The notes beneath the pieces are model-generated. The model had not been told where the DNA came from and ran no database searches. It saw nothing but the letters and a program-made list of their open reading frames with translations. A stretch of DNA of 64,000 bases from an uncultured Prevotella sp. (GTDB lineage: Bacteria > Bacteroidota > Bacteroidia > Bacteroidales > Bacteroidaceae). Both the position numbers and the translations under genes were made by a program. Location: positions 25,980 to 89,979 of the forward strand of contig CALUEY010000038.1 of NCBI GenBank assembly GCA_944319915.1, read 5' to 3'. Shown piece after piece: positions 54,401 through 63,080 of the stretch. Every line of letters starts with the position of its first letter. Position 1 is the first letter of the stretch.

Positions 54401-55912
54401 TCAGAGCTTGACCTTGCGTTTTGCAGGTTTGCCCTCGTTATGCATTCGGTCGAGAGCAGTGACGACGTATGTATACTTGCTGCGACCGTCCTCATAAGGT
54501 AGGCGGATGAATGTTTGACGGGTTATGCCTACGATATTAGAAGGATTGCCTATGTCGGGCTTTTCACCTTTTGCAAAGCGATAAACAACATACTGGCAGG
54601 CTTCATCTTTCCACCCTCTGCCCTTGGGAGGTGTCCAAAATAGCATATAGCCATCTTCCGTCCATAAAGCCTTGAGCCTGCGCACCTTGCGTGGAGCCTT
54701 GCCATCAATGAACGGCATGGCTGGTTGCAAGGCTGGATACCGCCAATACACTTCGCGAAGCATCGTGCCATAATTGCCTATGTTGTCAACAACGGCCTTG
54801 GCATACCACAACACTGTGCCTTGAACCGAATGCATCTGTGCGTGCAAGGCACGCTTGGCGGGCAACTGATTCTGACGCGGATTGGCAGGGTCGGCATACT
54901 TGGCAGTTCGTTCCACGTCCTCGCCTATATAAAGCGGACGCGCCGAAGCGTGGCTGTTCCACCACTCAATGAGCGTTTTGTAATCGGCTGCGGCATGCCC
55001 TATCTGCCAGTAAAGTTGTGGAACACAATAGTCCACCCAACCGTTGTTAACCCATAAAAGCACGTCAGCATACAAATCATCGTAGTTCTGAAGCCCTTTT
55101 GTATCGCTGCCAGCTGGCGAATTGCGCTTGTTGCGATATATACCAAAAGGCGAAACGCCAAACTTGACCCATGGCTTTACGGATTTGATAGTATCTGCGA
55201 GCTGTTTTATGAAGAGATTTACATTGTATCGCCGCCAATCACCACGGTCTGCAATGCCATTGCCATAAAGGCGATGCTGCTCATTGTCGGGAATCACTTG
55301 CCCCGGTGCAGGGTATGGATAAAAATAGTCATCGATGTGCAGGCCGTCAACATCGTAGCGTCTGACGATATCAGCAACCACGCGGCAGATGTACTCACGA
55401 TTATCCGGTATACCTGGATTGAGTATCAATTGCCCGTCGTAAGCAAACGCGCGCCCCGGCTGCCGCCTGGCTATATGAGTGGCTGCCAATTCTGTAGTGG
55501 TCTTGGACTTTGCCCTGTACGGGTTAATCCATGCATGTAGCTCCATGCCTCGCTTGTGACATTCATCAACCATCCATGCCAAAGGATCCCAATATGGCGA
55601 CGGAGCCTTGCCCTGCACGCCGGTCAGAAAACGGCTCCAAGGTTCGTATGGGCTGGCATAAAGGGCATCGCATTCTGCCCTTACCTGAAAGATTATGGCG
55701 TTTACTCCGTCGCGTTGAAGTACATCGAGCTGCCGAGAAAGTTCACGCTGCATTGCCCGTGTACCCATGCCCATGAATTGGCCGTTGACGCACTGTATCC
55801 AAGCTCCGCGGAACTCACGTTTTTGCCTTGTGCCGTCAGCAACCTTCCTGTGGCTTGCGCAACCCGCAAGTATGGCCGCGACAACAATGGTCATAAGGAT
55901 TGCTTTTCTCAT
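54401..55912 (-). CDS. GH10-like (GHL10/DUF187) lipoprotein
   Basis: A 503-residue lipoprotein with a GHL10 (formerly DUF187) domain, a TIM-barrel relative of glycoside hydrolases common in bacterial envelopes. The signal peptide ends with lipobox LAGC. After KREFRGAWIQCVNGQFM the domain runs to about residue 350, with a conserved YDVDGLHIDDYFYPYP acidic loop around residue 205, a possible active site. The C-terminal part (YVVYRFAKGEKPDIG) resembles a fibronectin-type or CBM-like domain. Members may act on peptidoglycan or other glycans; the substrate is unknown. The next gene upstream (HAD) is 12 bp away. Confidence 0.85.
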   Translation of the reverse strand: MRKAILMTIVVAAILAGCASHRKVADGTRQKREFRGAWIQCVNGQFMGMGTRAMQRELSRQLDVLQRDGVNAIIFQVRAECDALYASPYEPWSRFLTGVQGKAPSPYWDPLAWMVDECHKRGMELHAWINPYRAKSKTTTELAATHIARRQPGRAFAYDGQLILNPGIPDNREYICRVVADIVRRYDVDGLHIDDYFYPYPAPGQVIPDNEQHRLYGNGIADRGDWRRYNVNLFIKQLADTIKSVKPWVKFGVSPFGIYRNKRNSPAGSDTKGLQNYDDLYADVLLWVNNGWVDYCVPQLYWQIGHAAADYKTLIEWWNSHASARPLYIGEDVERTAKYADPANPRQNQLPAKRALHAQMHSVQGTVLWYAKAVVDNIGNYGTMLREVYWRYPALQPAMPFIDGKAPRKVRRLKALWTEDGYMLFWTPPKGRGWKDEACQYVVYRFAKGEKPDIGNPSNIVGITRQTFIRLPYEDGRSKYTYVVTALDRMHNEGKPAKRKVKL

Positions 55913-55924
55913 CTTTGTGTGGTT

Positions 55925-56545
55925 TTACTTTAAATATCCATAAATATCTTGTGTCCAGTCGGCACCATTCACTGGGCAAAACGTTTGCATCCCAAACTGT
56001 GCGGCCATCTCCACATTGCGCTTTCCGTCGTCCAAGAAGAGTGTCTCTTTGGGGTTTATTCCCTCTGAGGCTATCACACGGCGAAAGAAGTCGGCATTGG
56101 GCTTCATCACCCCAAGGCGGTAACTCATATACATTGAATCCATATAATAGGACAAGGGATGGCCATGGCCATCGAATGCATCACTCAAAGCCCAGTCCAT
56201 CATGAAAGGATTAGTGTTTGAAACAAGCACTACCCTGTATCCATCACCACGAAGGCGCAACAGCGCATCAAGGTTGCGAGGTGGCACCTCCTTGACGTAA
56301 CCGGTCCATGCATAGCGGCACTCGTCTGCCGTTACCTCTCGCCCGGTCAGCTCGCCCAGTCCTGCCCTAAACTGCTCGGCATCAATCACCCCTTGCTCGA
56401 GTTCTCCAAAAATGCCACTTTGGGTGTAAGTGTCAAGCCGCCGAGCTGCGTCTTTCAGACCTATCTCCAAAAATCTGGCCACAGCCTGCGCAGGATCGAG
56501 AGTGACAATTACCCCACCCAAGTCAAAAAGTATATTTTTTATCAT
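55925..56545 (-). CDS. HAD family hydrolase, YihX-like
   Basis: A 206-residue HAD subfamily IA phosphatase related to YihX (alpha-D-glucose-1-phosphate phosphatase). Motif I is FDLGGVIV near residue 7: the second acidic residue of the classical DxD is replaced by Gly, as in several YihX relatives, with the first Asp kept as nucleophile. Motif II is VLVSNTNP, motif III the Lys of GVMKPNADFF, and motif IV LFLDDGKRN. The cap is a helical bundle. It lies 12 bp before the GH10-like lipoprotein and 84 bp after metH, so the order may be an operon. Substrate unknown. Confidence 0.85.
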   Translation of the reverse strand: MIKNILFDLGGVIVTLDPAQAVARFLEIGLKDAARRLDTYTQSGIFGELEQGVIDAEQFRAGLGELTGREVTADECRYAWTGYVKEVPPRNLDALLRLRGDGYRVVLVSNTNPFMMDWALSDAFDGHGHPLSYYMDSMYMSYRLGVMKPNADFFRRVIASEGINPKETLFLDDGKRNVEMAAQFGMQTFCPVNGADWTQDIYGYLK

Positions 56546-56629
56546 AATCTATGTCGTTGTTGTTAAATGCTTTCCTTAACACTGTCGCCAGCAGCCACTG
56601 TGCTGCCTCTGGCACCTCATGGCATACAT

Positions 56630-59401
56630 TCAGTCGTCAAAAAGATTGAGCCGCCTTTCACGTGCCTCATCAATCGACAGCGTTTCAGGTTGGCGAGACT
56701 GATAATCGCGCCGTAAGGCTGCTTGTTCGGCCTCTACTGAGGCTTCAAATGATGCCCGCCCAGCGTCATCAAGCAGGTGCGCAGCCACAATTGGATTCTG
56801 CGAAGCATCCTTCACCCACACCACAGGGCCACCATAAACGGGTGCAATTTTCAGTGCCACGTGAAGGTTGCTCGTTGTTGCCCCACCTATCATGAGCGGC
56901 ACATTGATGCCGGCGGCATCAAGTTCGCGGGCAACATTGACCATTTCCTCAAGGCTAGGCGTAATCAAGCCACTAAGACCTATGAGGACAGGATGCTCTT
57001 CTTGAGCCTTGCGCACAATCTGCTCTGCAGGCACCATTACCCCAAGATCCAGCACGTCATAACCGTTGCAAGCCATGACCACACTGACAATGTTCTTTCC
57101 GATGTCGTGTACATCGCCCTTGACAGTGGCAAGCAATACTTTACCGGCAGGCGCGCCCTTTCCTACTCGCCCGCTTTCGATGTAAGGATTGAGAAACTTT
57201 ACGGCCTGCTTCATCGTGCGGGCTGCCTTAACCACCTGCGGCAAGAACATCTTGCCAGAGCCGAACAACTCGCCAACGCGATTCATTCCATCCATCAACG
57301 GTCCTTCGATGATATTCACGGCCGATGGGAATGACGCAATGGCCTCGCCCAAGTCGGCCTCAAGATAGTCGCCGATGCCTTTCACCAAAGCTTCCGAAAG
57401 CCTTTCAGCCAATGGCAACTTGCGCCATTGTGGCTCTGCCGCATGAGAACCGGCCTGGGTTGCCTTTGCGTTGGCCTCCTGTTCACGTAACCTCGCAGCC
57501 AGCTCCACCAAATCGTCTGAGGCTCCCTTACGCCTACAGAGCACCACGTCTTCGATAATCTGAAGCATATCTTCAGGTATATCATCGTAAGTCACTCGTG
57601 TAGCGGGATTTACTATTCCGAAATCCAGTCCTGCCTGTATTGCATGGTATAGGAAAACCGCATGCATGGCTTCACGTACAAAATTGTTGCCACGGAAAGC
57701 AAACGAAAGATTGCTCACCCCGCCACTCACATGAGCCCAAGGCAGGTTCTTGCGAATCCAGGCTGTAGCCTTGATGAAGTCGGCGGCATAACTATCGTGC
57801 TCCTCCATGCCCGTGGCGATAGCCAGCACATTAGGGTCAAAGATAATGTCACGGGGATCCATGCCGACCGACTCTGTGAGCAGCCGGTAAGCTCGTTCAG
57901 CTATTTCTATGCGGCGGCCATAAGTGGTGGCCTGTCCTTGTTCGTCAAAGCACATCATCACAACCGCAGCCCCATAGCGCATGGCATCCCGGGCATGAGA
58001 AAGAAACACCGCCTCGCCCTCTTTCAAAGATATAGAGTTGACGATGCCCTTGCCTTGCAGACACTTCAAGCCAGCCACCACGACATCCCAGTTCGATGAA
58101 TCGACCATCACCGGAACACGGGCGATATCAGGTTCTGAAGCGAGCAAGTTAAGAAACTCAACCATCTCGCGGCGAGCATCGAGCAGGCCATCGTCCATGT
58201 TGACATCAATCACCAATGCTCCATCGGCCACCTGCTTGCGGGCTATGCCAAGTGCCTCGGCATAATTCTTCTCACTAATGAGGCGCAGGAACTTGCGCGA
58301 ACCAGCCACGTTGCACCGCTCGCCAACATTGACAAAGCGCACCTCTGGCGTGACCTCAAGCAGGTCAAGCCCACTGAGCAATATGCTTGAACGCGACTGC
58401 TGCACATTGACTGCTGGCTTGCGCGGCTCACGCCCTTCCACCAATGGCGGATAAAGGGCGATGTACTCATCGCTTGTGCCACAGCATCCGCCGATAATGT
58501 TCACCAAGCCCTCATCAACAAATTCGGCCATCTGCTGCGCCATGCTCTGCGGTGTTTCATCGTAGTGCCCCATGGCATCGGGCAAGCCAGCGTTTGGATG
58601 TGCGCTCACGTAATATGGGGCGCGCCGTGCCAGCTGCCGCAGGTAAGGCTTCATTTGTGCCGGGCCGAAAGAGCAGTTGAGCCCAACAGAAAATACAGGG
58701 TAAGTACTGATGCTTGCCAGGAATGCATCGAGCGTTTGCCCGGACAGGGTCCGCCCTGCCAGGTCGCTTATCGTTACGGAAAGCATTATCGGCAGTCTCA
58801 CGCCGCGGCGTTCCATGACATCCATGGCCGCCACTATTGCAGCCTTGGCATTTATAGTGTCAAAAATAGTCTCAACGAGAAACGCATCCACCCCACCCTC
58901 GGCCAGAGCATCCATCTGTTCGGCATAGGCCGAAGCAAGCTCGTCGAAAGTCACGTCGCGTGCCGCCGGGTCGCCAACATCAGGACTAAGGGAGCAGGTT
59001 TTGTTGGTGGGCCCTACCGAACCGGCCACAAACCTCGGCCAGCCGGGTGTGCTGTAGGCATCGGCTGCGCTGCGGGCAAGCCGCGCCCCGGCCAAAGCCA
59101 TCTCGCGGCTGAGGCATTCCAATCTATAGTCTGCCTGAGATATGCGTTGGCTGTTGAACGTGTTCGTGGTAATGATGTCGGCTCCGGCCGCGAGGTACTT
59201 ACGGTGGATTTCGTCTACGATGTCGGGGCGGGTTATGTTCAGCAGGTCGTTGTCGCCCCTAAGCGTCACCTGCGAGTCGCGGAAACGCGCCCCGCGGAAG
59301 TCGGCCTCCGACAGTCCATACCGTTGTATCATTGTGCCCATGGCCCCGTCGAGCACGAGGATTCGCCTTTCAGCGGCCTCAGCCAAAGTGTAATGTCGCA
59401 T
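56630..59401 (-). CDS. metH: Methionine synthase, B12-dependent, no activation domain
   Basis: Transfers a methyl group from methyltetrahydrofolate to homocysteine via cobalamin. The 923 residues contain three of the four modules: the homocysteine domain with zinc Cys243, Cys306 and Cys307 (in GLNCSFGP and IGGCCGTS), the pterin-binding domain (NVGERCNVAGSRKF near residue 360), and the cobalamin cap and Rossmann domain with the axial His765 in DVHDIG. The C-terminal S-adenosylmethionine activation domain of about 330 residues is missing, as in other Bacteroidetes. The gene follows smpB with no spacer and is near the B12-uptake operon. Confidence 0.95.
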   Translation of the reverse strand: MRHYTLAEAAERRILVLDGAMGTMIQRYGLSEADFRGARFRDSQVTLRGDNDLLNITRPDIVDEIHRKYLAAGADIITTNTFNSQRISQADYRLECLSREMALAGARLARSAADAYSTPGWPRFVAGSVGPTNKTCSLSPDVGDPAARDVTFDELASAYAEQMDALAEGGVDAFLVETIFDTINAKAAIVAAMDVMERRGVRLPIMLSVTISDLAGRTLSGQTLDAFLASISTYPVFSVGLNCSFGPAQMKPYLRQLARRAPYYVSAHPNAGLPDAMGHYDETPQSMAQQMAEFVDEGLVNIIGGCCGTSDEYIALYPPLVEGREPRKPAVNVQQSRSSILLSGLDLLEVTPEVRFVNVGERCNVAGSRKFLRLISEKNYAEALGIARKQVADGALVIDVNMDDGLLDARREMVEFLNLLASEPDIARVPVMVDSSNWDVVVAGLKCLQGKGIVNSISLKEGEAVFLSHARDAMRYGAAVVMMCFDEQGQATTYGRRIEIAERAYRLLTESVGMDPRDIIFDPNVLAIATGMEEHDSYAADFIKATAWIRKNLPWAHVSGGVSNLSFAFRGNNFVREAMHAVFLYHAIQAGLDFGIVNPATRVTYDDIPEDMLQIIEDVVLCRRKGASDDLVELAARLREQEANAKATQAGSHAAEPQWRKLPLAERLSEALVKGIGDYLEADLGEAIASFPSAVNIIEGPLMDGMNRVGELFGSGKMFLPQVVKAARTMKQAVKFLNPYIESGRVGKGAPAGKVLLATVKGDVHDIGKNIVSVVMACNGYDVLDLGVMVPAEQIVRKAQEEHPVLIGLSGLITPSLEEMVNVARELDAAGINVPLMIGGATTSNLHVALKIAPVYGGPVVWVKDASQNPIVAAHLLDDAGRASFEASVEAEQAALRRDYQSRQPETLSIDEARERRLNLFDD

Positions 59402-59881
59402 TCAAAAATGTTTTATGGCGCGGTCCATTTCGCGTCGGTCTTCCTTTTCCTTCAGCGTCTGGCGCTTGTCAAACTCCTTCTTGCCCCGGCAGAGGGCAAT
59501 GTCCATCTTGGCGCGGCCCTTGCCGTCGATGAATACGAGAAGTGGCACGATGGTGAACCCGGGCTGCTTGGTGGCAGCCTGCAGCTTCATTATTTCGCGG
59601 CGGTTGAGCAACAACTTGCGGTCGCGCTTGGCATCGTGATTGTTGTATGAGCCATAGAAGTAGGGGCTGATGCTCATGCCTTTTACCCATATCTCGCCAT
59701 TGTTGATGTAGCAAAACGTATCAACCAGACTGGCCTTACCCATCCTGATAGACTTTATCTCAGTGCCGGTGAGCACGATACCCGCCGTATATGTGTCAAC
59801 GAAAAAATATTCGAAGGCCGCCTTCTTGTTCCTGATGTTTACGGGGCTCTTCTTCCTTATCAGCTCTTGTTCCTTATTCAT
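59402..59881 (-). CDS. smpB: SsrA-binding protein
   Basis: Binds tmRNA and is required for rescue of stalled ribosomes. At 159 residues it has the standard OB-fold, with [30 protein letters not shown] near the start (residues 16-45) and [13 protein letters not shown] near residue 85. The C-terminal tail ([17 protein letters not shown]) is Lys/Arg-rich, as in the decoding-site tail. The stop codon abuts the metH start and the start overlaps the DMP19 gene by 8 bp. No ssrA gene is seen in the window. Confidence 0.95.
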   Translation of the reverse strand: MNKEQELIRKKSPVNIRNKKAAFEYFFVDTYTAGIVLTGTEIKSIRMGKASLVDTFCYINNGEIWVKGMSISPYFYGSYNNHDAKRDRKLLLNRREIMKLQAATKQPGFTIVPLLVFIDGKGRAKMDIALCRGKKEFDKRQTLKEKEDRREMDRAIKHF

Positions 59882-60386
59882 TTATTTCTATCCTTGCGAA
59901 GCGGTCTAAATGCTCGTCAACGTAGTGAGCAATGGCGGCCGTCCATGCCTCCTCGTTCTCCACGAATTTGTCGTCAAGGTCGTCGAACTCGGGAAATAGC
60001 TCGAACAGTGCCATGAACTCCTCATCGGTGCAATCGCGCTCTATCTCCTCGTGATGCTGGTTGTACAGCGCACGGGCATCATATACAAGCCGGGCAAAAT
60101 CGCGCAGCCCCCATTGCTTTACGGCCTTTGCAAATGGGTTCTGGAAAATGAACGCACCGTAGCCGTTATGTATCAACTGCACAAAACCACCGTCCATCAC
60201 CTCCCCGTGCAGAATATCGTAAGCAAGCAACGTGAGTTGGTCGGAGTTAAGTTCGGCCATGGTCTCTGCCGTCAGCTCACCACCGATTGCATCGCGGATG
60301 GCGCAAACGAACACCTGCAGGAAAGCGTCCATACCCTCTCCCGCAGCAACGCGCAACGCCGCATCATTGATGACCACATCTTTCAT
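59874..60386 (-). CDS. DMP19 (DUF4375) family protein
   Basis: A protein of the DMP19/DUF4375 family. It begins [21 protein letters not shown] and contains the conserved [25 protein letters not shown] near residue 75 and [15 protein letters not shown] near the C-terminus. A neisserial member mimics DNA and antagonises a repressor, but DNA-mimic activity in other members is not proven. The start at 60386 (170 residues) is preferred because a -7 box at 60395-60402 falls just outside it; an ATG at 60437 would extend the frame 17 codons through this box. It overlaps smpB by 8 bp. Confidence 0.8.
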   Translation of the reverse strand: MKDVVINDAALRVAAGEGMDAFLQVFVCAIRDAIGGELTAETMAELNSDQLTLLAYDILHGEVMDGGFVQLIHNGYGAFIFQNPFAKAVKQWGLRDFARLVYDARALYNQHHEEIERDCTDEEFMALFELFPEFDDLDDKFVENEEAWTAAIAHYVDEHLDRFARIEINE

Positions 60387-60394
60387 ATCAGCCA

Positions 60395-60402
60395 CAAATT
60401 TA
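60395..60402 (-). promoter_or_regulatory. -7 box of DMP19-smpB-metH operon
   Basis: TAAATTTG on the minus strand; the start of transcription would be about 5 nt before the ATG at 60386. No -33 TTTG. Confidence 0.45.
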
Positions 60403-60790
60403 CATGATTTTTCCGAAACCACAGCCTTATGAGCCAAAAAATCGCAGCATGGCGGGCCAAATTACTATTTTTGCCATAAGTCACGATACAATGCCAGGCT
60501 ACACACTTCAGTGTAGAGTGTACAGCTGGACGGCCCAATCATCGAAGTAAACAACAACTGCCAACAAAAACGGCAGCAAGAAAAGTGACCGAAAAGCTTA
60601 CCACAAAACCATAAGCTGGCTGCGATTCCTTGTTAGGTTAACAGCCTGGGGAAAGCCTTAAAGGTAGCTATTGCAACAGCCGAGACACAGCGCGGAGCGC
60701 ATACTGGAAGTAAACTTTTTTCAAAAACCATAGCTTTCTTGCAAAGAGTTGAGGCACAAGCACTTAACGAACGCCACAAAACAGTCGGCA

Positions 60791-60878
60791 AAACAGGCTC
60801 TTTAAGAAGCCAATATAGGCCGTTTGACCGTGCCAAACAGCACGTTTTGGATAGCAAAACGGCACGTGCCACATTCAG
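60791..60878. repeat. 22-bp repeat array, copy 6 of 6
   Basis: Units start at 60791, 60813, 60835 and 60857. Units 2 and 3 resemble array copy 2 (shared TGCCAAACAGCACGT). It lies in the divergent spacer (60438-61181) between the DMP19 operon and the Fe-S scaffold pair. The rest of this 744-bp spacer holds only the promoters listed separately and no gene that I can support. Confidence 0.8.
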
Positions 60879-61123
60879 CCACGGTGCTTGTAATTATTTT
60901 TTCAAGCCATGAGCAAACCAGAATCCGCAGCAAGGCACTTGGGTGAAACGCCATTGTAGCGCGCCTTGCCGCATATGCCAATACGACAAACAACCAGGGC
61001 TAAGCCACAAAAGAACCTGCTTGGCTTCCGCCTGCGCCAATCCGCAAATCAGCGACCCGCAGAAAACGGCGTTAAAGAGTTAAAAAGAATACCTAATTAT
61101 AAGTATATATCGAAAGATTTTAG

Positions 61124-61131
61124 TAATTTTG
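61124..61131 (+). promoter_or_regulatory. -7 box of Fe-S scaffold operon
   Basis: TAATTTTG about 50 nt upstream of the ATG at 61182; no convincing -33 TTTG. Predicted leader about 46 nt. Confidence 0.5.
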
Positions 61132-61181
61132 CGCTCGGATAATAGCTCCAAACATTTATCACAATAAATAAAACAAGAAGT

Positions 61182-61883
61182 ATGACTTATTCAAACGAAG
61201 TCAACAACATGTGCGTTGTTGCCAAAGGCCCCAACCATGGGCCAGCCCCAATCCCTGAAGAGGGAAAGTGGATTCAGGCGAAGGAGATAAAGGACATCTC
61301 CGGTTATACACACGGTGTGGGCTGGTGCGCCCCCCAGCAGGGAGCCTGCAAGCTGTCGCTTAACATTAAGGAAGGCGTAATCCAGGAGTGCCTTGTGGAA
61401 ACAATAGGATGTACGGGTATGACCCACTCTGCTGCCATGGCTTCAGAAATCCTGCCTGGCAAGACCATTCTTGAGGCCCTGAACACCGACCTCGTGTGCG
61501 ATGCCATCAACACCGCCATGCGCGAACTGTTCCTGCAAATTGTGTACGGCCGCTCGCAGAGCGCATTCTCTGAGGATGGACTCGTAATCGGTGCCGGACT
61601 TGAGGACCTGGGCAAGGGCCTGCGCTCGCAGACCGGCACACTCTACGGCACCGTGGCAAAAGGCACACGCTACCTGGAACTGACAGAAGGATACATCACC
61701 AAGATGTTCCTCGACAAGGACAACCAGGTGTGCGGATACGAGTATGTGCACCTCGGCAAGATGATGGAGGCCATCAAGAACGGCATGGACGCCAACGAGG
61801 CCGTGAAGAAGTTCACTGGCACATATGGGCGCACTAAGGCCGAGCAGGGAATTGTTAAGAGTATTGACCCACGTAAAGAATAA
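61182..61883 (+). CDS. Fe-S cluster assembly scaffold-like protein (NifU-like)
   Basis: A 233-residue cytosolic protein resembling the N-terminal scaffold domain of NifU/IscU. Three cysteines lie in the scaffold core: GWCAPQQGACKLSLNI near residue 50 (two Cys) and ETIGCTGMTHSAAMASEI near residue 80 (one Cys), similar to but not identical with the NifU pattern. The C-terminal half is helical and different from NifU. It is 18 bp before a GGGtGRT protein, and the two appear together in many anaerobes; no experimental role is known to me. Its own promoter box lies about 50 nt upstream. Confidence 0.82.
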   Translation: MTYSNEVNNMCVVAKGPNHGPAPIPEEGKWIQAKEIKDISGYTHGVGWCAPQQGACKLSLNIKEGVIQECLVETIGCTGMTHSAAMASEILPGKTILEALNTDLVCDAINTAMRELFLQIVYGRSQSAFSEDGLVIGAGLEDLGKGLRSQTGTLYGTVAKGTRYLELTEGYITKMFLDKDNQVCGYEYVHLGKMMEAIKNGMDANEAVKKFTGTYGRTKAEQGIVKSIDPRKE

Positions 61884-61886
61884 CCA

Positions 61887-61892
61887 AGGAGG
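61887..61892 (+). promoter_or_regulatory. Shine-Dalgarno AGGAGG of GGGtGRT gene
   Basis: AGGAGG 9 bp before the ATG at 61902. Canonical Shine-Dalgarno sequences are rare in this window; the same hexamer precedes the DnaJ-like gene. Confidence 0.7.
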
Positions 61893-61901
61893 ACCGACAC
61901 A

Positions 61902-62912
61902 ATGATAAGAAAAGTAAGTTTCGAGAGCCAGGAGCGCCGCATAAAGCAAGTACTGGCAGCTCTCAACGAAAACGGCATAAAGGATATTGAAGAGGCAAAC
62001 CAGATATGCGAGAACGTCGGCATTGACCCTTACAAGATTTGCGAGGACACTCAAGGCATCTGCTTTGAGAACGCCAAGTGGGCCTACGTGTGCGGTGCAG
62101 CCATCGCCATCAAGAAAGGCGTAAAGACTGCCGCTGAGGCTGCCGAGGCAATCGGCATTGGCCTGCAGAGCTTCTGCATCCCTGGGTCTGTGGCCGACGA
62201 CCGCAAGGTGGGCATTGGCCACGGCAACCTGGCTGCCCGCCTGCTCCGCGAGGAGACTGAGTGCTTTGCATTCCTGGCCGGACACGAGTCGTTTGCTGCC
62301 GCTGAGGGAGCTATCAAGATTGCCGAAATGGCCAACAAGGTGCGCCAGAAGCCGCTGCGCACCATACTTAATGGCCTTGGCAAGGATGCAGCCATGATTA
62401 TCAGCCGTATCAACGGGTTCACATACGTTCAGACAAAGTTTGACTATTACACTGGCGAACTGAAGGTGGTACAGGAGATTCCTTACTCTGACGGTCCACG
62501 CGCAAAGGTTAAGTGCTACGGAGCTGACGATGTGCGCGAAGGTGTGGCCATACTGTGGAAGGAGAATGTAGACGTTTCGATTACCGGAAACTCAACTAAC
62601 CCGACACGCTTCCAGCATCCCGTGGCCGGCACTTACAAGAAAGAGCGCGTGCTGGCTGGCAAGCCTTACTTCTCTGTAGCATCTGGTGGTGGCACAGGGC
62701 GTACCTTGCACCCCGACAACATGGCAGCAGGCCCTGCATCATACGGCATGACCGATACGCTCGGCCGTATGCACAGCGATGCCCAGTTCGCCGGGTCTTC
62801 GTCAGTGCCTGCCCACGTAGAGATGATGGGCTTCCTCGGCATGGGCAACAACCCGATGGTAGGTGCTACAGTAGCAGTGGCCGTAACTGTTGACATGGCA
62901 CTGAACAAATAA
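61902..62912 (+). CDS. GGGtGRT protein
   Basis: A 336-residue protein named for its hallmark, here ASGGGTGRTLHPDNM near residue 268. The domain is alpha/beta, with ERRIKQVLAALNENGIKDIEEA at the N-terminus and cysteines in QICENVG, EDTQGICFENAKWAYVCG and SFCIPGS, which could bind a metal or cluster. It is paired with the scaffold-like gene, 18 bp away. The function is unknown; the pairing with a scaffold protein suggests a role in Fe-S or other metallocluster handling (inference). It is followed by a bidirectional terminator. Confidence 0.82.
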   Translation: MIRKVSFESQERRIKQVLAALNENGIKDIEEANQICENVGIDPYKICEDTQGICFENAKWAYVCGAAIAIKKGVKTAAEAAEAIGIGLQSFCIPGSVADDRKVGIGHGNLAARLLREETECFAFLAGHESFAAAEGAIKIAEMANKVRQKPLRTILNGLGKDAAMIISRINGFTYVQTKFDYYTGELKVVQEIPYSDGPRAKVKCYGADDVREGVAILWKENVDVSITGNSTNPTRFQHPVAGTYKKERVLAGKPYFSVASGGGTGRTLHPDNMAAGPASYGMTDTLGRMHSDAQFAGSSSVPAHVEMMGFLGMGNNPMVGATVAVAVTVDMALNK

Positions 62913-62951
62913 GCCTGCTGGCTTGTTGAACTGAAAGAAGAATAATAAAAT

Positions 62952-63029
62952 AAGAGTGAAAGATTAGTCACGCACAAACGCAGGCTATTGTTTTCCTGCC
63001 ATATTGTATGCGGCTAATCTTTCACTCTT
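62952..63029. terminator. Long hairpin between convergent genes
   Basis: Perfect 16-bp arms AAGAGTGAAAGATTAG (62952-62967) and CTAATCTTTCACTCTT (63014-63029), with a smaller GCAGG/CCTGC hairpin in the loop. It separates the convergent GGGtGRT and DUF2461 genes and could end both transcripts. Confidence 0.75.
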
Positions 63030-63080
63030 CTTGTATCCCGCTTATTCCATTGTCTGCCATCATGGAATCCGCAAAGGGCA

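Noticed and set aside
58565-59650. 361-residue plus-strand open frame opposite metH
   Set aside because: Antisense shadow of the high-GC metH gene; no family signature and no promoter or start signal.
60633-60872. 79-residue minus-strand frame in the divergent spacer
   Set aside because: It reads through repeat array copy 6 and repeats its motif; no gene signals.
9125-60878. CRISPR array reading of the 22-bp repeats
   Set aside because: Units differ, there are no distinct spacers, period equals unit length, and no cas genes are present.
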